Assembly (NCBI GenBank): GCA_028822695.1
Contig: JAPKDA010000010.1
Location: forward strand, 1-43,003
DNA from: Akkermansiaceae bacterium
Lineage (GTDB): Bacteria; Verrucomicrobiota; Verrucomicrobiia; Verrucomicrobiales; Akkermansiaceae
DNA: 43,003 nucleotides
Direction: 5' to 3'
Shown: positions 26,082 to 35,183 of the stretch, piece after piece
How the letters are laid out: every line of letters starts with the position of its first letter
How positions within the stretch are numbered: position 1 is the stretch's first letter
Made by a program: the position numbers and the translations under genes
Notes under the pieces: model-generated
Seen by the model: the letters and a program-made list of their open reading frames with translations, nothing else
What the model was told of the DNA's origin: nothing
Database searches by the model: none

Positions 26082-26939
26082 TCATCCCCCATACACCTCC
26101 CGATAGACCTCCTTCAAAAACGCCAAGCCCTCCGTCGCCAATTCCTCCGGAGAACCCGCCAGCTTGCGCCAAATACAAATCAACTTCGCAATGTTCTCCA
26201 TGTCAGGATCAAAGGACTCGATGGTAATGCAGTCGTCGTAACCAACTTCCTTCAGTGCCAGGAAAAACTCCTTCCACGGGACCAGCCCCCGACCAGGAAT
26301 GCCGCGCTGGTTTTCACAGGCATGCACGTAACCCAAATGGCTTCCGGTATCGCGAACTGCCTGAGGAATATCATCCTCTTCCCGGATCATGTGAAACGTA
26401 TCCAGATGCACCTTCATATTGGGCATGTCCACCGCCTCAATGAATTTCACCGCATCCTCCGCGATGTTGATGAAGTGTGATTCAAATCGATTCAGCGGTT
26501 CGATCGCGATGATCAAATCTGAAGTCTCCTGCGCGTATTCCGCGGCTTTCCGGCAGGCCTCCACACCCCACTCTCACTCATCCTCACTCCGTTTTTTTCC
26601 CGAAAGATACCCCCACCCGCAATAAATCGCCCCGCCAAACACCACCGCCCCGGCGTCATTACTCAAGTCAATCAACCTCCGGGTCAGTTCATGCCCCTTG
26701 CGACGCACCTTTGCGTCTGGAGAAATCACATTGTGATCCAACGGCATTCCGTAACCGGTATTGATCCTCAACCCCAAATCATCCGCTGCCTGTTTCGTCT
26801 GCTTCGCCGGAAAATTGTCCGGGTCAAAAGGAATCAGTTCAACCGCGTCAAACCCCAACCCCTTGCACTTATCCAATAATGGCAGGTCTTTTTCGGTGAA
26901 CGTCTCGTTAAACAACAGTGAGTGGATCCCAAAGAGCAT
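26082..26939 (-). pseudogene. Sugar (phosphate) isomerase/epimerase, TIM barrel, one in-frame TGA
   Basis: From ATG 26939 the frame runs through a single TGA (codon 122, 26574-26576) and on to 26082 without phase change; 285 residues in total, the family's usual length. N-half: MLFGIHSLLFNETFTEKD, GFDAVELIPFDPDN, GAIYCGWGYLSGKKRSEDE. C-half: EWGVEACRKAAEYA, AIEPLNRFESHF, MKVHLDTFHM, ENQRGIPGRG and the end-of-barrel TIESFDP. These are D-tagatose 3-epimerase-family catalytic segments (metal-binding Glu, Asp, His, Glu). The TGA sits where relatives typically have Trp (DEW-x-W), so TGG to TGA is the simplest reading. The gene is otherwise intact, so the lesion is recent, a sequence error, or is read through. 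Confidence 0.75.
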
Positions 26940-27007
26940 TCCCCTCGATATCGGCGTTTGCACCTTGGTACAAGGGACAATGGGGACTCCAAGTGCCCCG
27001 AATCCCT

Positions 27008-28009
27008 TCAATCCTTCGTCCAAATCCGTGTGTTCAGGTTCAGGTCCTGCACGATGTTGAAACAACACGCCATCTGCCCGAGAATCGCCCGCATCTGCAC
27101 CCGGTCATGTGCCGGCCTCTTCAGGCCGCCCTCAAACCAATTCCCCTCGTTCGAGAACCCAATGAACACATTCGACTGTTTGAAGGCAAAACGCACCCCG
27201 TCATTCAGTCGGGCCCTCAACGCCAGCAGTCTCTCCTGCATGTCCGGGGTCAGGATGTAACGCGCCTCCACCGCATCCTTGCCACGCACCACGAAGGCTT
27301 TTTCGAAATCTGGATTTTCCATCCGCTGTAAATTCCCGCCCAAGCTCTGCAACTTCCGTCCAAACCATCCGAAGTTCTTCTCCGCCACGTCGGGCAGCAC
27401 CGCCAACTCACTGCGGAAGTGCTTGTGGAAGTCCGCCACCAGGAGGATCCCATTAAAAATTGTCACATAGTAAGTCTCCGATCGCCCCTTTGAATCCCGC
27501 CGCGTCCGCCGCTCCTCGGCATGCACTTCGGAAAACATGATCTCCGTCTCCCCGATTCGTCCCGCAAACAAATCCTCCGAATGGTAGCGATCCGGTCCCG
27601 AGTATAGCCCACTTGCGTTGAATGTCTCCTCCGCCAGTCCCCCCGCCGGCTGGTAATCCATGTCCGGACTCACCGCCTTCACCATCCCCGCAATCACTTC
27701 ATGCTTGTACCGCGATCGATAGGTCGCCGCCAGCGATCCGAAAAACTTGTAATGAATGATCACCCCCCCGATCACGAAGCCCACCACACCAACAAAGAAG
27801 AGTGGCGGCTCAATCGCCCCAAGCAATACCCCGGCCAGCACGCTGCAAAGAAAGGCCATCCCCAGCATCCCCCATCCCTTGCTCCGCTTCGCCAATACCT
27901 CGAGCCGAAAGGCTTCCAGGCCCTGCATCACATCGTCCATCCGATCCGCCAGATCGTCCGCATCCCAATTCGAGGGGCCCGGCGGTGGCGAACTGTTAGA
28001 ATCGGACAT
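27008..28009 (-). CDS. DUF3137 membrane protein, LemA partner
   Basis: 333 residues from ATG 28009, which overlaps the LemA gene by 14 bp; longer frames upstream run over LemA. Two adjacent membrane helices (about residues 45-85: GMLGMAFLCSVLAGVLLGAI and FFVGVVGFVIGGVIIHY) are followed by the DUF3137 domain with FGSLAATYRSRYKHEVI, TYYVTIFNGILLVADFHKHF and a C-terminal ILGQMACCFNIVQDLNLNTRIW. DUF3137 genes often follow lemA. The pair is membrane-bound; the function is not known. Overlap suggests translational coupling. Confidence 0.88.
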   Translation of the reverse strand: MSDSNSSPPPGPSNWDADDLADRMDDVMQGLEAFRLEVLAKRSKGWGMLGMAFLCSVLAGVLLGAIEPPLFFVGVVGFVIGGVIIHYKFFGSLAATYRSRYKHEVIAGMVKAVSPDMDYQPAGGLAEETFNASGLYSGPDRYHSEDLFAGRIGETEIMFSEVHAEERRTRRDSKGRSETYYVTIFNGILLVADFHKHFRSELAVLPDVAEKNFGWFGRKLQSLGGNLQRMENPDFEKAFVVRGKDAVEARYILTPDMQERLLALRARLNDGVRFAFKQSNVFIGFSNEGNWFEGGLKRPAHDRVQMRAILGQMACCFNIVQDLNLNTRIWTKD

Positions 28010-28553
28010 CTTGCGTCTTTCGTTGATCCGACGGCGTCTCGAACCAATCCGCGGTCTCGAAGCCGAACACTTTCGCAACAATGCTTCCCGGAAACATCTC
28101 CACCCCTTCATTCCAATGAGTCACTGCCGCATTGTAGGCCCGGCGCGAAGCCGCCAACTGCGATTCGATCTCCGTTAAATTCCGCTGCAGGTTCAAAAAT
28201 TGCTCCCCGGCTTTCAATTCCGGATAGGCCTCCGCCAACATCATCAGCCGCGACATTCCTGCCCCCAGATCCTGTTCCCTCTCAAATCGTTCCTTCGTCC
28301 CCACTGCTGAAGATTCCACCCCCTGCCGCGCTTTGATCACGTTCTCGAAAACCTCCTTCTCGTGCGAGGCGTACGCCTTCACCGTCTCCACCAAGTTCGG
28401 CACCAAATCCCAACGCTTCTTCAACTGCACATCAATCGAGGCAAAGGCATTGCGCACCGAATTCCTCCGGCTCACGAAGCCGTTGTAAATTACCGCACAA
28501 ATCACCAGAGCCAATACAGCAATGACTGCCAAACCAATGAGTAATCCTTCCAT
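27996..28553 (-). CDS. lemA: LemA family protein
   Basis: 185 residues from ATG 28553 (a GTG two codons upstream is an alternative). One N-terminal membrane helix (LLIGLAVIAVLALVICAVIY) is followed by a long helical domain with the LemA signatures YNGFVSRRNSVRNAFASIDVQLKKRWDLVPNLVETVKAY (given here as family pattern), AYPELKAGEQFLNLQ and TEIESQLAASRRAYNAAV, ending KVFGFETADWF. Topology: N-terminus out, domain in cytoplasm or periplasm as in other LemA. Function unknown; co-operonic with DUF3137. Confidence 0.95.
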   Translation of the reverse strand: MEGLLIGLAVIAVLALVICAVIYNGFVSRRNSVRNAFASIDVQLKKRWDLVPNLVETVKAYASHEKEVFENVIKARQGVESSAVGTKERFEREQDLGAGMSRLMMLAEAYPELKAGEQFLNLQRNLTEIESQLAASRRAYNAAVTHWNEGVEMFPGSIVAKVFGFETADWFETPSDQRKTQDVRF

Positions 28554-28936
28554 CCGCACCCAGTTCTAAACCCCAGACCAGCGAAGCTCGATTACAATTC
28601 GCGACAGCGCTTGGAGCCTGACCCGAGACCAATGGTCAAAAAGCCAGCCGGAGCGGAGAATTTGCGTCTCGCCAACTGTCGGATCCCCCCACACTGATTT
28701 TGGCTATTTTTCGTCAGGAGACGCCCTTACGCCAATTAAGCACTAGTGTTCAGCAGGTTATGTGGTCCGGCCCATTCCGGGGCCCTCATCTTGCGCTCAA
28801 TCGATTTTCGTTAAAAACTCACCCATTTCCTCAGTATTATCCCACGTTCCAAGACCCCTACCATGACTCGTCTTTACCTCTCCCTCCTCTCTGAGACCAC
28901 CGAATGGACACTTCCCAACGAGCACAAAACCCCTTT
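28554..28936. other. 383-bp intergenic region
   Basis: Lies between the start of lemA and the end of cdd, so it should hold the lemA promoter. No gene was found. A 25-codon plus-strand frame (ATG 28863, MTRLYLSLLSETTEW, ending across the cdd stop) has no detectable family and is probably chance. A GGCCC/GGGCC inverted repeat occurs near 28768-28785. Confidence 0.5.
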
Positions 28937-29341
28937 CTAACAGCAGTCTAGGCTCTCCGGACCGAACGAATCAGGAAGAAGCTCTCTCAAGCTTGCCTCA
29001 CGAACAATTGTGCCATTTTCGTCTCCAAGGATGATCTCCAAGTCCTGGGAAAACTCCCGCAACACCTGTCGACAGGCGCCACAAGGCGATCCCCCCCCAC
29101 GAACACTCAGGGCGAGATGGGTAAAGTTTTGGGCGCCCTCCGAAACCGCCTTGAATACCGCCGCCCGTTCCGCGCAAATCGTGAGACCATAAGACGCGTT
29201 TTCCACATTACAGGCGGAATAGAGAACACCCTCGGCCGTCCGGAGGACCGCCCCGACCGGAAATTTCGAATACGGCGCATATGCCTTCCTGGCAGCCACT
29301 GCCGCCAAACGCACCATCTCCTCTTTTTTACTCTGCTCCAT
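28937..29341 (-). CDS. cdd: Cytidine deaminase
   Basis: 134 residues, the size of homotetrameric bacterial cytidine deaminases. Zinc site: Cys56-Ala-Glu58 (ICAERAA, Glu58 the proton shuttle) and Cys87/Cys90 in PCGACRQ. The substrate loop FPVGAVLRTAEG and NVENASYG are present. It deaminates cytidine and deoxycytidine to uridine and deoxyuridine in pyrimidine salvage. Last gene of a four-gene minus-strand operon, 23 bp after deoD. No anomalies. Confidence 0.96.
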   Translation of the reverse strand: MEQSKKEEMVRLAAVAARKAYAPYSKFPVGAVLRTAEGVLYSACNVENASYGLTICAERAAVFKAVSEGAQNFTHLALSVRGGGSPCGACRQVLREFSQDLEIILGDENGTIVREASLRELLPDSFGPESLDCC

Positions 29342-29364
29342 GATATTTACTCATCTGCCACGCT

Positions 29365-30081
29365 CTATCGCCTTAATGGCACACAACTTTCCAACGCGAT
29401 TTTCATCATCTCCGTAAATCCCGTTTCTCGATCCGCGGACGAAAGACTCTCCCCAGTGCGGATATGATCCGAGACCGTGCAAACCGCCATGGCCTTCGCC
29501 CCAAACTCCGCAGCCACCCCATAGAGCCCGGCCGCCTCCATCTCCACCGCATACACCCCCATCTTTTCCATCGTATCAAAAACCGCCGGATCCGGACTGT
29601 AAAAGAGATCCGCCGAGAACAGATTCCCAACCCGCACCTTGAGATCAAGGCGTTCGGCCGCCTCCACCGCCCCTCGCAAGAGCCCAAAGTCCGCCACCGC
29701 TGCAAAATCCATCCCTCCAAAACGGGTCCGGTTCACCACCGAATCCGTACAGGCGCCACTCCCCAGAACAATATCCCGCACCTCAACTTTGCGACTCACC
29801 GCCCCGCAGCTACCCACCCGAATCAAATTCTTCACGCCGTATTCCGTGATGAGCTCCTTCGCATAGATCGAAATTGATGGAATCCCCATTCCGCTCCCCA
29901 TCACAGATACGGGGACCCCTTGGTAGCTCCCCGTAAAGCCGAGCATGTTGCGAATCCCATTCACCTGGCGGACATCGTCCAGAAAAGTATCCGCAATGAA
30001 TTTCGCCCGCAATGGATCGCCCGGCAGCAAACAGGTGTCTGCAAAATCACCTGGCTTTGCTTCAATGTGCGGTGTCGGCAT
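29365..30081 (-). CDS. deoD: Purine nucleoside phosphorylase, DeoD type
   Basis: 238 residues, matching the hexameric DeoD type. Features: the N-terminal [28 protein letters not shown] with the phosphate-binding GDP-Arg, [26 protein letters not shown] and the [10 protein letters not shown] substrate segment; general acid Asp in TVSDHI. It cleaves purine (deoxy)ribonucleosides to base and (deoxy)ribose-1-phosphate. Located between deoA (52 bp upstream) and cdd (23 bp downstream) in the salvage operon. Cytoplasmic. Confidence 0.96.
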   Translation of the reverse strand: MPTPHIEAKPGDFADTCLLPGDPLRAKFIADTFLDDVRQVNGIRNMLGFTGSYQGVPVSVMGSGMGIPSISIYAKELITEYGVKNLIRVGSCGAVSRKVEVRDIVLGSGACTDSVVNRTRFGGMDFAAVADFGLLRGAVEAAERLDLKVRVGNLFSADLFYSPDPAVFDTMEKMGVYAVEMEAAGLYGVAAEFGAKAMAVCTVSDHIRTGESLSSADRETGFTEMMKIALESCVPLRR

Positions 30082-30133
30082 GAAGGCGTTCTAACCCGGA
30101 TCACAGACGAGGGAAATATCCGCCTTCGGGAAT

Positions 30134-31432
30134 TCAGCTCGCCACGACCTCCTGCACCACCGGCCCCACCTCACCATTGGGCTCTCCGATCTGCATCGCC
30201 CCCTTCACCCGCCTCGCCGCAATCGCCCAATCCACCTCACTCTTCGCATGGATCATACAAACCGGCTGGCCAGGCTGCACATCAGTCCCCAACGGCAGAA
30301 ATCCACTCAAACCGACCGAGTAATCGATCGAATCATCCGCTTTGCGACGCCCACCCCCGATCTCCACCACGGTCAATCCCAGCTCCCGCGTCTCCATCCT
30401 GATCAAGGTCCCGGCTTCCTCCGCTTCCAAAGGCCTTACCACCGCCGCCTGCGGCAAATATTCCTCAGCCCGCTCCATGAAATCCGTAGGCCCCCCGAGA
30501 GCGGCCACCATCTGACCAAATTTCTCTGCCGCCGCCCCCGAAGAAAGCGCATTCCTGATTTCCTTCTCCCCCCCGAGCCCTCCCAACTCGATCAACTCCG
30601 CGGACAAACGCACACTCAACTCCGTGAGACGCTCGTTCGAAATCTCCCCCCTCAACAAACGCACACATTCCAAGACCTCCAGGGCGTTGCCAGCGGTCGA
30701 TGCCAAGGGTTGGTTCATGTCCGTCAACAATCCCGTCGTCGGCACCCCCGCGCCCTTGGCGACCCCCACGATGCTACGCGCCAAAGTACGGGAGCCCTCG
30801 TAGGTCGGCATGAAGGCCCCCGAGCCCGTCTTCACATCCATCACCAAACCGTCCAAACCCTCCGCCAACTTTTTGGAAAGAATCGAGGCCGTGATCAGAT
30901 CGATCGACTCCACTGTCGCGGTCACATCCCGCACCCCATAGAAGCGCTTGTCGGCCGGCGCCAACTCCGCAGTTTGCCCGATGATGGCCACCCCGACATC
31001 TTCCACAATCCGTTTAAAATCAGCACCTTCGGGATTAGTCCGATACCCGGGAATCGAGTGCAGCTTGTCCAAGGTCCCACCCGTATGACCGAGCCCCCGA
31101 CCAGAAATCATCGGCACGTATCCTCCGCAAGCCGCCACCAATGGCCCCAAGATCAGGGAGGTGCAGTCGCCCACGCCCCCCGTCGAATGTTTGTCCAGTA
31201 CCGGACCATCCAATCCATCCCATCGCAACACCTGACCGGAATCCCGCATCGCCTCAGTCAGGACAACCCGCTCATCCAATTCCATCCCCCGAAAGAACAC
31301 CGCCATCGCAAAGGACCCGATCTGGCCCTCGCTCACCGTGCCATCCGCAATGCCTTGTACGAAAAACCGGATCTCTTCTTTCGCGAGACTTTGCCCGTCA
31401 CGTTTTTTTCGGATGATTTCTTGAGGTAACAT
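30134..31432 (-). CDS. deoA: Thymidine phosphorylase
   Basis: 432 residues with the pyrimidine nucleoside phosphorylase family layout. The family signature is in the phosphate-binding loop [10 protein letters not shown] near residue 85, and [20 protein letters not shown] and [13 protein letters not shown] follow. The C-terminal domain includes [13 protein letters not shown]. It converts thymidine plus phosphate to thymine and deoxyribose-1-phosphate. Start ATG 31432 lies 33 bp after the transporter gene's stop, supporting one transcript. Cytoplasmic. Confidence 0.96.
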   Translation of the reverse strand: MLPQEIIRKKRDGQSLAKEEIRFFVQGIADGTVSEGQIGSFAMAVFFRGMELDERVVLTEAMRDSGQVLRWDGLDGPVLDKHSTGGVGDCTSLILGPLVAACGGYVPMISGRGLGHTGGTLDKLHSIPGYRTNPEGADFKRIVEDVGVAIIGQTAELAPADKRFYGVRDVTATVESIDLITASILSKKLAEGLDGLVMDVKTGSGAFMPTYEGSRTLARSIVGVAKGAGVPTTGLLTDMNQPLASTAGNALEVLECVRLLRGEISNERLTELSVRLSAELIELGGLGGEKEIRNALSSGAAAEKFGQMVAALGGPTDFMERAEEYLPQAAVVRPLEAEEAGTLIRMETRELGLTVVEIGGGRRKADDSIDYSVGLSGFLPLGTDVQPGQPVCMIHAKSEVDWAIAARRVKGAMQIGEPNGEVGPVVQEVVAS

Positions 31433-31465
31433 GTCTCTACGTCTTCAGATGAGACAGCCTCGCCC

Positions 31466-32704
31466 TCACAGCCCCAAAAACAACCCTGCAATTGTCGCAC
31501 TCATCAGGTTTGACAGCGTCGCCGCCGCGACAGCGAGGAGGCCCAATCTCGCAATGTCCTTTCGCCGACTCGGCGCCATGCTCCCCAAGCCGCCAATCAG
31601 GATCGCAATCGAGGACAGGTTCGCGAACCCACAAAGCGCAAAGGTCACAATCGCACGCGTCCGCTCAGAGAGGTCTTCTGCCACTCCCACAAAATCTCCA
31701 TAAGCAACGAACTCGTTAACAATCAGCTTTTTACCGATGAAGCTGCCACCCGTCATCGCCTCCGCCCAAGGAATCCCGATCAACCATGCCAAGGGCGCAA
31801 ACACCCACCCAAGAATCAGTTCCAAGGACAACTCTTCATGGCCGAACCAACCACCCGCCGAAGACAAAGCCAAGTTCACCACTGCTATCAAACCAATAAA
31901 CGCCAATAACATCGCCCCCACATTGAGCGCCAGTTTCATGCCGCTCGAGGCTCCCATTGCCGCCGCATCCAACACGTTCTCCGGGTCCTCACCCTCCTCA
32001 AATTTCATCACCCGATTATCGGGCTTGTCTGTTTCGGGAATGATCAGTTTGGCAAAGAGCACCCCGCCAGGCGCCGCCATGAAACAGGCCGCCAAGAGAT
32101 ACTTCAACTCGATCACTCCACCCGCTTCCCTTCCCAGCTCCACATAGCCCACCAGGATTGATCCCGCCACCGAAGCAAGGCCTCCAACCATGACCGCAAA
32201 CAGCTCAGACTTAGTCATTTTCGCAATATACGGCCTCACCACCAGCGGAGCCTCGGTCTGGCCCACGAAGATGTTTGCAGCGGCAGAAAACGACTCCGCG
32301 CGGCTGGTTCCCAACAGCATCTGGATTGCTCCACCGAGAATCCTGATCACGAAGCCCATCACCCCGAGATGGTAAAGAACCGCAATGAGAGAGGAGAAGA
32401 AGATGATCGCTGGCAGAACCTGAAAGGCAAAGACGAACCCCAGTGTTCCCGAGCTCTCCGCAAGACCTCCAAAGACGAAGCCCGTTCCCTGCTTCCCCAC
32501 ATCGATCACGGCGTTCACCCGCCCCGTGATCCACCCCAGAAAATCTTTCCCCCACGGCACCCACAAAACAAATGCCCCGATGGCCACTTGAAACACAAAG
32601 GCCCCGAACACAGTCCGCAGCCGAATGCTTTTCCGGTTCTTGGACAGCATAACCGCAACGCCAAGAAGTGTCGCCATGCCAAGAAGGCTCACCAAAATCT
32701 GCAT
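31466..32704 (-). CDS. nupC: Concentrative nucleoside transporter (NupC/CNT family)
   Basis: 412 residues, strongly hydrophobic with about nine to ten membrane segments. The CNT core is clear: LGGAIQMLLGTSRAESFSAA, FVGQTEAPLVVRPYIAKMTKSELFAVMVGG (family pattern) and SAGSILVGYV, then FALCGFANLSSIAILIGGLG near the C-terminus. CNT proteins import nucleosides with H+ or Na+. It is the first gene of the operon, feeding deoA, deoD and cdd, which degrade the imported nucleosides. An inverted repeat upstream (32815-32837) may regulate it. Confidence 0.93.
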   Translation of the reverse strand: MQILVSLLGMATLLGVAVMLSKNRKSIRLRTVFGAFVFQVAIGAFVLWVPWGKDFLGWITGRVNAVIDVGKQGTGFVFGGLAESSGTLGFVFAFQVLPAIIFFSSLIAVLYHLGVMGFVIRILGGAIQMLLGTSRAESFSAAANIFVGQTEAPLVVRPYIAKMTKSELFAVMVGGLASVAGSILVGYVELGREAGGVIELKYLLAACFMAAPGGVLFAKLIIPETDKPDNRVMKFEEGEDPENVLDAAAMGASSGMKLALNVGAMLLAFIGLIAVVNLALSSAGGWFGHEELSLELILGWVFAPLAWLIGIPWAEAMTGGSFIGKKLIVNEFVAYGDFVGVAEDLSERTRAIVTFALCGFANLSSIAILIGGLGSMAPSRRKDIARLGLLAVAAATLSNLMSATIAGLFLGL

Positions 32705-32814
32705 CTCTTATTCGTAGCTAGATTTCCCTCCATGCCGATATGAATCCCGTCGGTCTCCCTTCCTCTCCGCGGCTCCAAGGAGCTTTCTGGTCTTATTGTA
32801 GTTGATGTAAATGA

Positions 32815-32837
32815 TTGGTTATAAATTAGTTAACCAA
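32815..32837. promoter_or_regulatory. Operator-like inverted repeat upstream of the nucleoside operon
   Basis: TTGGTTA (32815-32821) and TAACCAA (32831-32837) form a perfect 7-bp inverted repeat with a 9-base AT-rich spacer, in an AT-rich pocket of otherwise GC-rich DNA, 111 bp before the nupC start on the minus strand. Position and symmetry fit a repressor site or part of the promoter. It also lies 45 bp past the gdh stop, so a role in gdh termination is possible but no T-run or strong stem supports it. Confidence 0.4.
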
Positions 32838-32881
32838 CCAATTGCTTCTCGATCTCGGCCCCTTGGATCGACCAAGTCGCA

Positions 32882-34144
32882 TCACGGGAACAGGCCGCGG
32901 ACTTGCTTCACCTTGACAACTTCACAGATCCCCAAACAGAGCGCCGCCATGCGATGAGACACTTTTTTCGAGCGCACGAAGGTCAGGAACCGCTCGAAGG
33001 CTCCCTCCATATGTGTCTCGAGTTTCGTGAGCACCTCACGTTCACCCCAGTGGAAACGTTGTAAGTTCTGGACCCATTCGAAGTAGGACACCGTCACCCC
33101 TCCCGCGTTGCAGAGCACATCAGGGATCACGAAGATATCACCGCGCTCCTCAATGATTGTATCCGCCTCCGGTGTGGTCGGGCCATTCGCGGCTTCCGCC
33201 AAAACTTTGCACCGAAGCTGTGCTGCATTGGCCTTCGTGATGACCCGCTCCACTGCAGCTGGCACCAGCACATCGCATTCCTGCAAGAGCAACGCCTCCG
33301 GATCGATTGCCTCCGCTTCAGGAAAGCCTGCCACTCCTCCATTTGCGACGACATGCTTATGCAAAGCGCTGACATCCAGCCCTTTACCGTTCCAAATGGC
33401 TCCAGTGATGTCCGAGATGCCGCACACATGCATCCCAAAGCCGCTCATCGTTTCGGCCGTGTAATGCCCCACATTTCCAAATCCTTGGATGACCGCCGTC
33501 GCACCCGTAACGGTGATCCCCAGCTTGTTCAGAGCGCGGCTCGCGAGGAACGCCACCCCGTGGCCCGTCGCTTGCTTCCGGCCAGCCGATCCTTGCAACT
33601 CAAGCGGCTTTCCAGTCACGATTCCCGGCACGAGATGCCCAGCGTAGGTAGAGTAGACATCGACCATCCAAGCCATGGTCTGCTCGTCGGTCCCCATGTC
33701 CGGTGCCATCACGTCGACCTCTTGACCGATGAAAGGCAACATCTCCATCGTGAAACGGCGCGTCAGCTTTTCCTTTTCGCGGGTACTCATTCCCCTTGGG
33801 TCACAGGCAATCCCTCCCTTCGCACCCCCATAGGGCAGTCGCATCAGCGCACACTTCCAATTCATCCACATCGCCAGGGCCGCGACCTCCCCAAGATCAA
33901 CCGACGGATGATAACGCAACCCGCCCTTCACCGGCCCCCGGGACAAATGATGTTGGACCCGGTGTCCAAAAAACACCTCCGTGCGCCCATCATCCATGCG
34001 CACAGGCATGGTCACCGTGATCAACCGCTTCGGCCACTTGCAGCGTTCCCGGATATCCTCCCCGAGTTCCAGATAATCAGCCACCCGATCGAACTGTGTC
34101 GCGGCCATTTGAAAAACCGGACTCTGCAATAACTGTTCCTTCAT
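32882..34144 (-). CDS. gdhA: Glu/Leu/Phe/Val dehydrogenase
   Basis: 420 residues from ATG 34144, chosen because GGAGGTGATT precedes it directly. The dimerisation domain has GGLRYHPSVDLGEV and the catalytic-lysine loop RLPYGGAKGGI; the Rossmann domain shows VIQGFGNVGHYTAE with its nucleotide-binding glycines, and LAEAANGPTTPEAD. It interconverts glutamate and 2-oxoglutarate plus ammonia, or acts on branched-chain amino acids; the sequence fits hexameric NAD-type GDH best. Cytoplasmic. Single gene, divergent from the selenoprotein candidate. Confidence 0.94.
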   Translation of the reverse strand: MKEQLLQSPVFQMAATQFDRVADYLELGEDIRERCKWPKRLITVTMPVRMDDGRTEVFFGHRVQHHLSRGPVKGGLRYHPSVDLGEVAALAMWMNWKCALMRLPYGGAKGGIACDPRGMSTREKEKLTRRFTMEMLPFIGQEVDVMAPDMGTDEQTMAWMVDVYSTYAGHLVPGIVTGKPLELQGSAGRKQATGHGVAFLASRALNKLGITVTGATAVIQGFGNVGHYTAETMSGFGMHVCGISDITGAIWNGKGLDVSALHKHVVANGGVAGFPEAEAIDPEALLLQECDVLVPAAVERVITKANAAQLRCKVLAEAANGPTTPEADTIIEERGDIFVIPDVLCNAGGVTVSYFEWVQNLQRFHWGEREVLTKLETHMEGAFERFLTFVRSKKVSHRMAALCLGICEVVKVKQVRGLFP

Positions 34145-34154
34145 AATCACCTCC
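34145..34154 (-). promoter_or_regulatory. Strong ribosome binding site of gdh
   Basis: On the minus strand GGAGGTGATT lies immediately before ATG 34144, a near-complete anti-16S match. It decides the start: the in-frame GTG two codons upstream overlaps this site. Such sites are rare among the other genes of this window. Confidence 0.8.
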
Positions 34155-34315
34155 AGCCAATAGAAGCCAGCCTCTCTCCGCGAGCGAAATTGATCAACTC
34201 GGCCTTCTCCGCCTCCAACAGTTCACAGCCCCAATTGCTGTGATTTACATTTTCGGAATAGCGGACCAACAGATCCTCTCCTATCCTTAGCCAGATCAAC
34301 GCAGTTTCCACTACC

Positions 34316-34897
34316 ATGAAATTCCATCTCCACATCCCTCTCCTTGCCCTCGCCGGCCTCTTTGTCGGCTGCGACGCCGAGCAAGCCACACAAACCCCTG
34401 ACGACGCTCCTCCCGCAAAGGAGCGGGTTGCGGATCCGAATGCGAAGGCCGCTCTAGAAGCCCAAGTGGTCGGCAGCAAGCTCCTTGGAAACACCGTCCG
34501 CTTCGCTGGCGACTCCTTCCAGCCCGCTGATCTCGACTTCGTGCCAGAGGCCTACTTCGTCTATTACTCGGCCAGTTGGTGAGGACCCTGCCGCGCCCAT
34601 GCTCCACAGTTAGTGGAGTCCTACAAGAAGCACATTGCCGACAATTCAAAGGTTGCCATGATCCACATCAGCTACGACGAGGATGAAGCGGAGGCCACCA
34701 AGTGGGCCAAGAAGGAGAGCTTCCCCTGGCTCACCGTTTTGGAGCCCCAGCACAAGGCCTCCGGCCTCGATCAATTCGCCGGCGAGTTCATTCCCGAGTA
34801 TATTCTCATTTCCCAAGAGGGCAAAGTCCTCGCCAAGGGGAAAGACGAGTGCTTGGAGAAGATCTCGGCCATGAACAAGTCGATCGCCTCGAACTGA
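34316..34897 (+). CDS. Probable selenoprotein: thioredoxin-like lipoprotein with W-U-G-P-C active site
   Basis: One unbroken frame of 193 residues with a TGA at codon 89 (34580-34582). It reads VYYSASW-TGA-GPCRAHAP, exactly the WCGPC site of thioredoxin-fold proteins with the first cysteine replaced by TGA; Cys92 resolves. Both sides are clearly one protein: before it a lipoprotein signal (LALAGLFVGC19) and a linker, after it the nucleoredoxin/tryparedoxin-like VAMIHISYDEDEAEATKWA, FPWLTVLEP, and IPEYILISQEGKVLAKG with cis-Pro context. A SECIS-like hairpin follows at the right distance (34602-34618). I infer selenocysteine insertion (Sec89). Likely a periplasm-facing thiol or selenol redox protein. 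A nonsense mutation of TGC/TGT is the alternative. Confidence 0.75.
34602..34618 (+). promoter_or_regulatory. Bacterial SECIS-like hairpin
   Basis: CTCCAC (34602-34607), loop AGTTA (34608-34612), GTGGAG (34613-34618): a perfect 6-bp stem. The loop starts 25 bases after the TGA, inside the 16-37-base window known for bacterial SECIS elements, and has G at the second loop position as expected. It lies in the coding sequence, as bacterial SECIS elements do. Confidence 0.6.
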
Positions 34898-34940
34898 GCC
34901 CGTCATTGACGCCCGGGCAGGGGGCTCTATCGTGCCGGCC

Positions 34941-35117
34941 ATGAAATTAATCGTTGCCTTTGTTGTGCTCTCCCTCCTGAGCTCCTGCAGCCTCCTGAAG
35001 GTCCCTGTGAGAACCCTCAAGGCGGTCGGGCGCACCTTCGGCATCACCGCCAATGACGCCTCGCTACAGATTAATAGTGATCATCTGGAAATCTCCCCTG
35101 ACGAATATTCAGATTAG
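34941..35117 (+). CDS. Small lipoprotein, unknown function
   Basis: 58 residues from ATG 34941. A short basic-hydrophobic signal (MKLIVAFVVLSLL) ends in a lipobox, LLSSC16, so the mature protein is about 43 residues tethered to a membrane: SLLKVPVRTLKAVGRTFGIT, then an acidic tail (LEISPDEYSD). No family recognised. It follows the selenoprotein candidate by 43 bp in the same direction and may be co-transcribed. Confidence 0.7.
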   Translation: MKLIVAFVVLSLLSSCSLLKVPVRTLKAVGRTFGITANDASLQINSDHLEISPDEYSD

Positions 35118-35183
35118 TAAGATGTCTCGCTGAGTCCCCCCGCAACCGTTGCGCGGTCTGCACGGCGCCCCCCTTCCAGAGAT

